Positions 24,360 through 31,852 of a stretch of DNA of 31,852 nt are shown in pieces. The stretch is taken from contig CAYGWP010000017.1 of NCBI GenBank assembly GCA_964353455.1, positions 1-31,852 of the forward strand. Reading direction: 5' to 3'. The DNA comes from CAYGWP01 sp964353455. GTDB taxonomy: Bacteria; Planctomycetota; Phycisphaerae; FEN-1346. Under the pieces are notes generated by a model. That model made no database searches and had not been told where the DNA came from. It saw only the letters and a list, made by a program, of their open reading frames with translations. Within the stretch, counting starts at the first letter, position 1. The number at the start of each line of letters is the position of its first letter. Both the position numbers and the translations under genes were made by a program.

Positions 24360-25376
24360 ATGCGCAAGGCGATGCTCAAGTGCGGCTTACTGGCGGCGGC
24401 AATCGTGGGGACCATCTCGATGTGCGGAGGCCGGGCAATGGCTGAGAATCCGGGCGTCGTCTATGAGGGCAAGGACGGGCCGGGCAAGGGCAAGCACATC
24501 GTCTTCGTCACCGGCGATGATGAGTACCGCTCCGAGGAGTTGATGCCGCAACTTGCCAAGATCCTCGCCGTCCATCACGGCCTCAGGTGCACCCTGCTCC
24601 TGCCGATCAACAAGGAGACCGGCGAGATCGACCCGACGGCCCAGGGCAACATCCCGGGCCTCGAGGCACTCCAGACCGCCGACCTCATGGTCATCTTCAC
24701 CCGGTTCCGCGAACTTCCCGATGAGCAGATGAAATATATCGCCGAGTACACGAACTCCGGCAAGCCCATCGTCGGCCTGCGAACCTCCACGCACGCCTTC
24801 AACTACACGAAGCGCAAGGACAGCCCATACGCCAAGTACAGTTGCCGCGACAAGACGTGGGAGGGCGGCTTCGGACGACAGGTCCTCGGCGAAACCTGGA
24901 TCAACCATTACGGGGCGCACCAGAAGGAAAGCACACGCGGCCTGGTCGCGCCGGGGATGGAAGGCTGCCCCATCGTCAAGGGCTGCGACGACGTCTGGGG
25001 GCCCTCCGACGTTTACGCCATCACGACCCTCACCGGCGACTCCAAGCCCGTCATCATGGGCCAGGTCCTCACGGGCATGAACCCGAAGGACCCGCCCAAT
25101 GCCGCCAAGAAACCGGTGCCGGTGGCGTGGATCAAGACCTACACCGGCGACCAGGGCAAAGCCGCGCGGGTCTTCACCACCACGATGGGCCACAACGGCG
25201 ACTTCCAGAGCGAGGGCTTCCGCCGGCTCATGGTCAACGCCTGCTACTGGGCCCTCGGGATGGAGGCGCAGATCCCGGCGAAGTCCAAGGTTGACCTGGT
25301 GGGCGAGTACAACCCCAGCCCGATCGGCATGGGCAAACACAAGAAGGGCATGAAGCCGGCGGACCTGAAGATGTGA
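24360..25376 (+). CDS. Exported ThuA-like protein (second copy)
   Basis: A 338-residue protein from ATG 24360, preceded by AGAGGAAG. The signal peptide ends at a GRAMA-EN site near residue 28. The ThuA-like signature HIVFVTGDDEYRSEELMPQL is at about residues 45-64. It is followed by LMVIFTRFRELPDEQMKYI, GKPIVGLRTSTHAF, LGETWINHYGAH and a C-terminal VFTTTMGHNGDFQSEGFRRL segment close to the amidotransferase-like fold end. It is quite different in sequence from the ThuA at 20229-21179 and represents another subfamily. It diverges from the operon starting with oxidoreductase B, sharing its regulatory region, and converges with the DUF1080 gene. Confidence 0.85.
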   Translation: MRKAMLKCGLLAAAIVGTISMCGGRAMAENPGVVYEGKDGPGKGKHIVFVTGDDEYRSEELMPQLAKILAVHHGLRCTLLLPINKETGEIDPTAQGNIPGLEALQTADLMVIFTRFRELPDEQMKYIAEYTNSGKPIVGLRTSTHAFNYTKRKDSPYAKYSCRDKTWEGGFGRQVLGETWINHYGAHQKESTRGLVAPGMEGCPIVKGCDDVWGPSDVYAITTLTGDSKPVIMGQVLTGMNPKDPPNAAKKPVPVAWIKTYTGDQGKAARVFTTTMGHNGDFQSEGFRRLMVNACYWALGMEAQIPAKSKVDLVGEYNPSPIGMGKHKKGMKPADLKM

Positions 25377-25423
25377 CAGGCGCGGCGGCATCCGCACTAC
25401 GGGCGGTCTTCCACAAACTACTG

Positions 25424-25472
25424 CGGCAAAACTGCCGACCTGCCGCGCACCTCTCCGGGCGCGATTGCGCCC
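25424..25472. terminator. Pair of hairpins between convergent genes
   Basis: CGGCA/TGCCG with an AAAC loop (25424-25437) and GGGCGC/GCGCCC with a GATT loop (25457-25472) lie in the 101-base gap between the convergent ThuA and DUF1080 genes. Neither has a T-run; they may end transcription in both directions. Confidence 0.35.
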
Positions 25473-25477
25473 TCGCC

Positions 25478-26140
25478 CTATTTCGCTTCCTTCTTCGGCT
25501 GCACAGGCTCGGTCGGCGGGTCGCCGGGCTTCAGGGGCCGGACCTCGATCTGCTTGATGTATATCTTCATGTCCTTGAACTCGGCCCCGCCATGGACCTG
25601 GATTCCGATTTTTCCCTTGGTGCAGGTCTTGTCGCTGATATCGCCGACCTTGCGGCCGTTCAGCCACACGATGAGATGGTCGCCATTGGCGTAAATCTGG
25701 CCGGTATTCCAACCCGCTCGGTCCTCGATGCTCTTATCGAGATTCTTCGTAATGAACATCTTGCCGGGGCAGTAGAGCGTGCCGCTGAAGGCCACGGGGT
25801 CCTTCCAGTCGAGGATGTCGAACTGGTATTGCGTGCGGAACCAGACGCCGCTGTTGGCAGGCCAGTCGGCCTTGTAGGTGAAGCGGACCTCGAAGTTGTC
25901 CCACTCCTTCTCGGTGTAGATGTCGCCGCCCTTGGCGTTGGCGGGCGTGCCGACGATGCAGCCGTTCTCGACCTTGAAAAGGGCCTCTCCCTTCGCCTTC
26001 CAGCCCTCGAGGTCCTTGCCGTTGAAGATCGGCGTCCATCCGCCCTCGGCGGCGGCCGGGGCCTTCTCGGCCGCAGGCGCGCAGAAAGCGAGGGCGAGAA
26101 CAGCGAGCAGGGCAACTCCGGCAGCCATCGGGCTTCGCAT
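25478..26140 (-). CDS. Secreted DUF1080 protein (single domain)
   Basis: A 220-residue protein from ATG 26140, preceded by AAGGAG and followed by a signal peptide (MRSPMAAGVALLAVLALAFC). The single DUF1080 domain is complete: GWTPIFNGKDLEGWKAKG near the start, then DIYTEKEWDNFEVRFTYK, NSGVWFRTQYQFDILDWKD, and the closing strands GKIGIQVHGGAEFKDMKIYI. A charged tail (PTEPVQPKKEAK) ends it. The family hydrolyses 3-keto-glycosides in characterised cases. It lies 22 bases after the HEAT-repeat gene, so the two form an operon, and it converges with ThuA. Unlike the DUF1080 protein at 1113-2135 it has no N-terminal extra domain. Confidence 0.92.
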   Translation of the reverse strand: MRSPMAAGVALLAVLALAFCAPAAEKAPAAAEGGWTPIFNGKDLEGWKAKGEALFKVENGCIVGTPANAKGGDIYTEKEWDNFEVRFTYKADWPANSGVWFRTQYQFDILDWKDPVAFSGTLYCPGKMFITKNLDKSIEDRAGWNTGQIYANGDHLIVWLNGRKVGDISDKTCTKGKIGIQVHGGAEFKDMKIYIKQIEVRPLKPGDPPTEPVQPKKEAK

Positions 26141-26162
26141 CGGGGGCTCCTTGATGAAGGTG

Positions 26163-27374
26163 TCAGTGCCGCTGCACCTGTGCCTCGGCCTCTGCGGCAG
26201 CGCGGCGGACGGCGGCGTCCGTCGCCTCGCGGGCCAGTTTCGAGAGGATCTCCCGCGCCTCGGCCCCACCTATCCTGCCGAGGGCCGTGATGGCGGCCAT
26301 CCCGGCCTCCGGATCGGTCACGAGCGGGGCCAACTTCTCAACCGCCCGCTGGTCCCCGAGGAGGCCCAGGCCCTCGGCGGCCTTCATCCGAACCGCGGGG
26401 TCCTTGTCGGCCAGCACCGAGGCCAGGGCCAGCACGGTCTTCGACCGGCCCATCTCGCCGCGGTTTCCGGAGGCAAGAAGTTCGCACATCGAGACCAGCG
26501 CCTGGACCGACGCCTGGCGGATCTTCAGTTGCGGGTCCGACAGCCCTGCGATGAGCGGCTCGATGGCCGCCCGCGATCCGACCCGCCCGAGGGCCTCGGT
26601 CGCCGCCACGCGGACCGTGACCGACGGGTCGGTCGCCGCCTTCTCGGCCAGGAACACCCCCGCCTGCATCTGGCCGAGATTGCCCATCGCCCCGATGGCC
26701 GCAAGGCGCACGCCCTCATCCCGGTCGGACAGGGCGTCCCTCAAGGCCCCAAGGCACGCCCGGTCGCGGATGGTCCCGAGCGTCCGGACGGCCATCAGGC
26801 GGACCTGGGTCGAGGAATCCTTCGTCAGCGCCGCAAGGGCCGGCGCAGACGCCGGACCGATGAGGGCAAGCATCCGACCTGCCGCCGACCGCTGCGCCGG
26901 CGGCGTCTCATCGGCCCTCATCATGGCGGCCAACGCCGGAACCGCGCTCTCCCCCAACTCGCCCAGCCGCTTGTCGGCCGTCTCCTTGCGCGACGAATTG
27001 TCGCTTGCCGCATCCTCGACGAGTCCCTTGACGGTGGCGGAATCGGCGGGCGCTGCCGGGGCCTTGTGCTTGGCCGCCGCCACCATGGCCGCCAACTCCA
27101 CGGGGTCGCGGATGAAGATCGCCGGGATCACACCTGACCCGCCCACCGGCGCCATTCCCGGTGTAGCCGCCCCCTTGGGGGTGGTGGTCGCGGTCGATAT
27201 GGGCCTGCCGCCGCCGCCCGTGGTCGTGGTTCCGAAGCCGCTGTTCAGGAAGCCGCTGCTCGTGAAGCCGCTGCCCATGCCCGATGTGTCGATCTGGGCA
27301 AGGCCCTCCGCCGCCCACGCCGCGGCAAGCGCGAGGACCAGTCCGAACACAGTACTGTGTTTGACGCCAGTCAT
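26163..27374 (-). CDS. Secreted HEAT-repeat protein with low-complexity linker
   Basis: A 403-residue protein. ATG 27374 is chosen because a signal peptide follows (MTGVKHSTVFGLVLALAAAW, cleavage near GLAQ) and GGAG lies upstream; the longer frame to 27491 has none. After a Ser/Gly/Phe/Thr-rich linker (about residues 28-85, with repeated SGF units) come HEAT/PBS-lyase-type alpha-helical repeats to the C-terminus. Examples are LGELGESAVPALAAMM, TQVRLMAVRTLGTIRD, VTVRVAATEALGRVGS, PAVRMKAAEGLGLLGD and AGMAAITALGRIGG. These form a protein-binding solenoid; no catalytic residues are expected. It is the first gene of a pair with the DUF1080 gene and is divergent from the restriction-modification gene. 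Confidence 0.87.
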   Translation of the reverse strand: MTGVKHSTVFGLVLALAAAWAAEGLAQIDTSGMGSGFTSSGFLNSGFGTTTTGGGGRPISTATTTPKGAATPGMAPVGGSGVIPAIFIRDPVELAAMVAAAKHKAPAAPADSATVKGLVEDAASDNSSRKETADKRLGELGESAVPALAAMMRADETPPAQRSAAGRMLALIGPASAPALAALTKDSSTQVRLMAVRTLGTIRDRACLGALRDALSDRDEGVRLAAIGAMGNLGQMQAGVFLAEKAATDPSVTVRVAATEALGRVGSRAAIEPLIAGLSDPQLKIRQASVQALVSMCELLASGNRGEMGRSKTVLALASVLADKDPAVRMKAAEGLGLLGDQRAVEKLAPLVTDPEAGMAAITALGRIGGAEAREILSKLAREATDAAVRRAAAEAEAQVQRH

Positions 27375-27579
27375 GCAGAGCGCTCCAGAAAGAGATACAG
27401 ACTCCCAGAGTATTAACACTACCAAACCCCCCGAGGTTCCGCTATCCATTTGTGCCAATGGCATCAGGCGTCCGACGGCATGCTCACGCAAAGACGCAAA
27501 GCGGCAGTTTCATCTTGTGTCGGGCCGCGGTTTGCATAATATAGCCTGCCGGATCTTGGATTCGTTTGAGGGAAGCCGC

Positions 27580-30500
27580 GTGAATCAGCCGGACCTCATT
27601 CCTGACGTGCGCATGGTCGCCAACGGCGATGCGCCGCGCGACCATCCAACACTGATACTGCCGAAACTTCTTGATCAGGCTGCGCTGAACTTCAGGCTCC
27701 CGCCCGATCGTGAGGCCGAGGCGCACGGTATCGTCCTCAGGTGGGCGCAGATGGAGAACGACGGACGCCTCGACCCGCTCAAGGAAACCCGCCTCCGCCG
27801 CGAGTTCCTCACCGACTTCTTCATCCACGTCCTGGGCTACGCCCAGATGTCCGACCGGCTTTCGCACTGGGATTTCGTGGATCCGTTCGGCGTCAACGGC
27901 GGCGAGGCTGATGCGGCCATCGGCCGGTTCTGGGACGGCGGACATGACCCGCCCCGCGCCATGATTGAGATGAAAGGGCCTCGCGTCAACCTCGACCGCG
28001 ACCGCTTCAGCGGCCGCACCCCCGTGCAGCAGTTGTCTGACTACTTGACCGCTGTGCCCGATTGTCCTTGGGGCATTCTCACCAATTACGTCAGTTTCCG
28101 ATTGTACCACCGGAACAAGACGATGCGGGCCTTTGAACTTTTCAAACTTCAGGACCTGCGCAGTATTGAGGAATTCCGGAAGTTCTACGTGTTGTTCAGT
28201 CGAGAGGGCCTTCTGCCCCTCACGCGCAGCCAGAAGCCCCTGCTGGACCGGCTCCTTGAGGAATCCGAGAACCGCCAGCGCGAGGTCGGCGAATCGCTCT
28301 ACAAATACTATGCCGACCAGCGGCGGCAATTGATCGAGTGCCTCACGCAACCGCCCCACGCCAAGGCCCTGGACGCGGCGATCCGCATCGCCCAGAAACT
28401 CATCGACCGCATCGTCTTCATCGCCTTCTGCGAGGACCGCGGACTCCTGCCCGAGAAATGCATCGAGCGGACCTGGGCCTACCTGCCGCTGTTCAAGAAG
28501 GCCACGAATCCCCGGTGGCAGAACTTCAAGGACCTCTTCCACGCGATTGACGAGGGGAACCCGGAGCGCGACATCCCGCCGTTCGACGGGGGCCTGTTCG
28601 CCCCGGACCCGGAACTGGATGATTTGGCACTGGCCGACGACCGGACCGAGTTCTTTCGCGGCGTAGGCGAGTACGACTTCGGCCAGGAAGTCAACGTGCA
28701 GGTGCTCGGCCACCTCTTCGAGCGGTCCATCAACGACCTTGAGCGCATCCGCGCGGGCGGTCTCTTCGGCGAAAAGGCGGCCGCCCCCGGCGAACGCCCC
28801 AAGATGGAGAAGTCGGCCGAACGCAAACGCGGCGGCATCTACTACACCCCGCGGGAGTTCACGGACCTCATTGTCAGGCGAACCGTCGGCGAAATCATCC
28901 GGTCCCGCATGGACGCTGCGGCCCGCGCCCACAAGGTTGACGCTGAGGCCGCAGAGCGGGCCGACCCGGACCCGAAGTTAGCCCCCTATTGGCGCGATTG
29001 CTTCGAGGCCATGCGGACGATCAAGGTCTGCGATCCGGCCTGCGGCAGCGGCGCGTTTCTCTTCCGTGCCTATGAGGAGTTGCTGGACGCGTATGACCAC
29101 GTGCTGCTAAACTGGTCGTTCCACGACCCCAAGGGGCCGCGCGGCCTTGATGAGCAGGTTCCCGAAATCATCCTTCGCGACAATCTGTACGGCGTGGACC
29201 TGTCGCGCGAGGCGGTCGAGATAACGCAACTGGCGCTCTGGATACGCTCCGCCCGCCCCGGCAAGTCGCTGGCGGACCTGTCGCGGAACATCGTCTGCGG
29301 CAACAGCCTCGTGACCGACCCGGCGGTCGATGGGCTGGCGCTGGATTGGCGGCAGAGGTTTGCCGACGTGTTCTCGCGCGAGGAAAGCGGATTTGACTGC
29401 GTCATCGGCAACCCGCCCTGGGAGCGGATGAAGTTGCAGGAGCGGGAGTTCTTTGACGTAGCGGCCCCCGAGATCGCATCGGCCGTAAGCGCCGCCACGC
29501 GCCGCAAACTTATCGGGGAACTCGCCAAGAAGAACCCCGAACTGCACGGCCGCTACATGCAGGCGAAGGAGGCCGCAGAGAAGACCCTTGAACACGTGCG
29601 GTCATCCGGCAACTTTCCGCTCACGGCCACGGGCGACATAAACACGTACATGGTCTTCGCGGAACTTGCCCGCCGGATCGTCTCGCCCGCCGGCCGAGTC
29701 GGGATACTGGTTCCTTCGGGCATCGCCACCGACCACACAACGAGGCAGTTCTTCGGCCAACTGATGGACGCCGGGTCCTTGTGTGCATTGTATGACTTTG
29801 AGAACAAGGCCCCCATCTTCCCCGATGTTCATCGCTCATTCAAGTTCTGCGTGCTTCTGTTCGGTGGGGCGAAAATGAAATCAAGGTGTGCGGAGTTCGT
29901 CTTTTTCGCCCACGAGATGAAGGACCTGGACGATAAGGATCGCCAAATCGCCCTGACCGGCGAGGACATGAAACTCCTCAACCCGAACACCCGCACCTGC
30001 CCCATCTTCAGGTCTCGCCGGGATGCCGAAATCACCAAGGCCATCTATCGCCGCGTCCCCATCCTGATCGATGAGGGCCGCAAGAAGGGCGGCAACCCGT
30101 GGGGCATCCGCTTCCTTACAATGTTCCACCAGACGAACGATGCCGAGTTGTTCCGCACCCCCGACCAGTTGAAGGCCGACGGGCTGAAACGCTCCGGCGC
30201 GGTCTGGAAAAAGGGCCGCCAGTCTTCCCTGCCGCTTTACGAGGCCAAGATGGTCCAGGCATACGACGACCGCGCCGCAAGCGTTGTGGTCGATGCCAAG
30301 AACTGGATGCGCCAAGGCCAGACCGAATCGACGAGCCTGGTTGAGCATCAGAACCCGGAGTTCCTGGCCGAACCGCGATTCTGGGTTGATGACAAGGCTG
30401 TGGAAAGAGTCCTTCAGGAACGAGAAGCAGCGGGCTATCTCTGCTACAAGGATGTGACAAGCCCGACCAACCAGAGAACGATGATCGCGGCCTTCATACC

Positions 30501-31038
30501 TCGGGTAGCCGTGGTCAACTCGGCGCCGCTTATCTTGACTGGCGAGAAGATTGCGGCAAGGTTGGGTTGCTGCCTATTGGCCAACCTTAACAGTGTTGCG
30601 TATGACTTCGTGGCCCGGCAGAAGGTGGGCGGCCTGCACCTGAACTTCTTCATCGTGGAGCAGTTGCCCACGTTTCCGCCGGAGGCGTACGCGGAGCGGT
30701 GTCCGTGGAACCGGCGGGAGACGCTGGAAACGTGGATTTCGGAGCGGGTCCTAAAGTTGACGTGCACGGCCGATGACATGCGGCCGCTGGCGAAGGCCGC
30801 CGGGTTCGATCCGCCGGTCCATAAGTGGAGAGACGACGAGCGGGCCGACATAATGGCCGAATTGGATGCCGCTTACTTCATCCTTTACCGCATCGAGCGC
30901 GAAGACGCCGAGTACATCCTTTCCACCTTCGCCGGGGCCGGCAAATCGCAGGAAGGCCTCTTCGGCGGCCTCACCCCCGCCCAGCGAATCCTACAGTCCT
31001 ATGATCGCCTGAGAACGCTCGGCGACAAACGCCCTTAG
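27580..31038 (+). CDS. Type IIG restriction-modification enzyme (Eco57I-like methylase and nuclease)
   Basis: A 1152-residue single-chain enzyme. I chose GTG 27580 because GAGGGAAG lies at 27568-27575; ATG 27613 is an alternative. The N-terminal domain looks like a PD-(D/E)xK nuclease: E75, D111 and MIEMKGP with E130-x-K132. The N6-adenine methylase core has motif I VCDPACGSGAF (483-493) and catalytic motif IV NPPW (611-614), preceded by the GGIYYTPREFTDLIVRR region. The C-terminal part, with YDFVARQKVGGLHLNFFIVE, matches the TaqI-like specificity region. It would methylate and cut the same asymmetric site. It is solitary: no BREX or DISARM partners are nearby. The open frame extending upstream to 26287 is antisense to the HEAT gene and is not coding. 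Confidence 0.88.
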   Translation: MNQPDLIPDVRMVANGDAPRDHPTLILPKLLDQAALNFRLPPDREAEAHGIVLRWAQMENDGRLDPLKETRLRREFLTDFFIHVLGYAQMSDRLSHWDFVDPFGVNGGEADAAIGRFWDGGHDPPRAMIEMKGPRVNLDRDRFSGRTPVQQLSDYLTAVPDCPWGILTNYVSFRLYHRNKTMRAFELFKLQDLRSIEEFRKFYVLFSREGLLPLTRSQKPLLDRLLEESENRQREVGESLYKYYADQRRQLIECLTQPPHAKALDAAIRIAQKLIDRIVFIAFCEDRGLLPEKCIERTWAYLPLFKKATNPRWQNFKDLFHAIDEGNPERDIPPFDGGLFAPDPELDDLALADDRTEFFRGVGEYDFGQEVNVQVLGHLFERSINDLERIRAGGLFGEKAAAPGERPKMEKSAERKRGGIYYTPREFTDLIVRRTVGEIIRSRMDAAARAHKVDAEAAERADPDPKLAPYWRDCFEAMRTIKVCDPACGSGAFLFRAYEELLDAYDHVLLNWSFHDPKGPRGLDEQVPEIILRDNLYGVDLSREAVEITQLALWIRSARPGKSLADLSRNIVCGNSLVTDPAVDGLALDWRQRFADVFSREESGFDCVIGNPPWERMKLQEREFFDVAAPEIASAVSAATRRKLIGELAKKNPELHGRYMQAKEAAEKTLEHVRSSGNFPLTATGDINTYMVFAELARRIVSPAGRVGILVPSGIATDHTTRQFFGQLMDAGSLCALYDFENKAPIFPDVHRSFKFCVLLFGGAKMKSRCAEFVFFAHEMKDLDDKDRQIALTGEDMKLLNPNTRTCPIFRSRRDAEITKAIYRRVPILIDEGRKKGGNPWGIRFLTMFHQTNDAELFRTPDQLKADGLKRSGAVWKKGRQSSLPLYEAKMVQAYDDRAASVVVDAKNWMRQGQTESTSLVEHQNPEFLAEPRFWVDDKAVERVLQEREAAGYLCYKDVTSPTNQRTMIAAFIPRVAVVNSAPLILTGEKIAARLGCCLLANLNSVAYDFVARQKVGGLHLNFFIVEQLPTFPPEAYAERCPWNRRETLETWISERVLKLTCTADDMRPLAKAAGFDPPVHKWRDDERADIMAELDAAYFILYRIEREDAEYILSTFAGAGKSQEGLFGGLTPAQRILQSYDRLRTLGDKRP

Positions 31039-31090
31039 CGCAGCCCGGCGGCGAGGGGGGCGGTGAAGGCGCGAATGCCCCCTCACCCTA

Positions 31091-31113
31091 CCCTCTCCCG
31101 CAAGGGGAGAGGG
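31091..31113. terminator. Hairpin after the restriction-modification gene
   Basis: CCCTCTCCC (31091-31099) and GGGAGAGGG (31105-31113) are exact arms with a 5-base loop, 52 bases past the stop and just before the GH16 gene ribosome site. An A-run follows rather than a T-run. It may be a dispersed repeat or a terminator. Confidence 0.4.
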
Positions 31114-31134
31114 GGAAAACGGCAGGAGATCGGC

Positions 31135-31852
31135 ATGCGGCTGACGGCATGGGTGGCGGCGGTGGCGGCGTGCATCTGGTGCGGCGCGGCGGGCGCGGAG
31201 GAAAAGCCGGCCGGGAATGCCCCGCCTGCGGGCCATAGCCCTATGGCGGGCGTAGGCCCGGCGTTCGGGCCGCCCGGCGATCCGGCCGAGTGGGGCCCGC
31301 TGGCGGCCTTCACGGATGAGTTCAACTCCCCGGCGCTTGACCTGGCGAAGTGGCATCCGACGAACCCGAAGTGGAAGGGCCGCCAGCCGGGGTACTTCTC
31401 GCCGGCGAACGTCGCCATCGCGGACGGCAAACTCAATATCACCATGAAGAAGGAGACGCTGCCCGATGCGCCGAAGGGCTACCACACGTTCACCTGCGGC
31501 GCCGTGAAGAGCACGGCCACGGTCCTCTACGGTTTTTTCGAGGTCAAGGCGCGGGCGATGAATTCGCGCGGCTCAAGCGCGTTCTGGTTCTACGATGATG
31601 GCCCCGACAGGTGGACCGAGATAGATGTCTTTGAGATCGGCGGCGGGGCGCCCGGCCACGAGCGCAAGGTCCACATGAACGTCCACGTCTTCCGCACGCC
31701 GCTGGAGCCGAACCGGCACTGGAGCAAGGGGGGCGATTGGGAGGCCCCGTTCGACCTTGCCGCCGACTTCCACATCTATGCCCTGGAATACGACGAGCGC
31801 GCGCTCCGGTGCTACGCGCGAGTTGATGCCGAGCGCCTCGTCGGCGTCTTCG
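31135..31852 (+). CDS. Secreted GH16-family glycoside hydrolase (3' truncated by window end)
   Basis: The frame opens at ATG 31135 after AGGAG (31124-31128) and is still open at the window end, giving 239 visible codons. A signal peptide (MRLTAWVAAVAACIWCGAAG) is followed by a Pro/Gly/Ala linker at about residues 23-52. A GH16 beta-jelly-roll begins with PLAAFTDEFNSPALDLAKW. The catalytic signature is EIDVFE (E162, D164, E167), the form with an extra residue that is found in laminarinases, agarases and carrageenases. SSAFWFYDDGPDRWT precedes it, and VHMNVHVFRTP and ALEYDERALRCYARVD follow. It should cleave beta-1,3 or beta-1,4 linkages with retention; the substrate cannot be told. Part of the linker is encoded by a palindrome at 31232-31247. 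Confidence 0.9.
   Translation, partial: MRLTAWVAAVAACIWCGAAGAEEKPAGNAPPAGHSPMAGVGPAFGPPGDPAEWGPLAAFTDEFNSPALDLAKWHPTNPKWKGRQPGYFSPANVAIADGKLNITMKKETLPDAPKGYHTFTCGAVKSTATVLYGFFEVKARAMNSRGSSAFWFYDDGPDRWTEIDVFEIGGGAPGHERKVHMNVHVFRTPLEPNRHWSKGGDWEAPFDLAADFHIYALEYDERALRCYARVDAERLVGVF
31232..31247. repeat. Palindrome inside the GH16 linker
   Basis: GCCATAG (31232-31238) and CTATGGC (31241-31247) pair exactly with a 2-base loop, flanked by further imperfect pairing (GCCT/AGGC at 31224-31227 and 31254-31257). It is read in frame between the signal peptide and the catalytic domain. Confidence 0.4.

Noticed and set aside
26287..27579. Upstream extension of the restriction-modification frame to 26287
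   Set aside because: It runs antisense through the whole HEAT-repeat gene, its translation is low-complexity Ala/Arg/Ser/Pro, and a good ribosome site precedes GTG 27580.
27375..27579. Promoter for the restriction-modification gene around TTGTGT and TAATAT (27515-27542)
   Set aside because: The -35 match is poor and spacing is 16; too weak to annotate.
27580..31038. Part of a BREX or DISARM defence system
   Set aside because: No neighbouring helicase, phosphatase, phospholipase D or other partner genes; the nuclease-like N-terminus fits a stand-alone type IIG enzyme better.
1..31852. CRISPR arrays, tRNA, rRNA, transposases or prophage genes
   Set aside because: No regularly spaced direct repeats, cloverleaf patterns, rRNA segments or transposase/integrase motifs were seen on reading both strands; a covariance-model scan could still find a missed small RNA.

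Overview
The window is a GC-rich bacterial chromosome segment. Its gene families are typical of Planctomycetota: PQQ-type beta-propellers, DUF1080, ThuA, Tat-exported Gfo/Idh/MocA oxidoreductases, DUF1593, DUF4185, heparinase II/III, DUF5060/DUF4038 glycosidases and FG-GAP proteins. The phylum is an inference from gene content; no rRNA or tRNA gene was seen.

Left part (1-6207, all plus strand): the end of a PQQ-like beta-propeller gene, a secreted DUF1080 protein, then argG and argH. The last two steps of arginine synthesis are separated by a translationally overlapping pair, a ComF-type phosphoribosyltransferase and a SLOG-like Rossmann protein. A hairpin follows argG and a sigma70-like promoter precedes it.

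Middle part (6260-10172): tilS on the minus strand, carrying two in-frame palindromic repeat insertions. Then on the plus strand come a polytopic membrane protein, a DUF2752 protein and a secreted DUF4185-like gene with a frameshift near its signal peptide.

Central block (10268-24136, all minus strand): ten closely spaced genes, nearly all exported, read as one operon from a promoter near 24240. In transcription order: two tandem Tat-exported Gfo/Idh/MocA oxidoreductases, ThuA, an internally deleted DUF1593 protein, a 30-residue peptide, a PQQ-like beta-propeller, a DUF5060/DUF4038-type glycosidase, a large lipoprotein of unknown family, a heparinase II-like polysaccharide lyase and an FG-GAP/VCBS protein. 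A second ThuA gene is transcribed divergently (24360-25376). The 223-bp intergenic region holds two facing promoter candidates and two copies of the palindrome TCGCCGCGGCGA. My working model is a periplasmic carbohydrate system: lyase and glycosidase release sugars, and Gfo/Idh, ThuA and DUF1080 proteins process them through 3-keto intermediates.

Right part (25478-31852): a minus-strand pair (HEAT-repeat protein then DUF1080), a solitary type IIG restriction-modification gene, and the start of a secreted GH16 glycosidase cut by the window end. No gene-free stretch exceeds 300 bases; the longest are 24137-24359 and 27375-27579. In the latter I see only weak promoter-like AT-rich patches.
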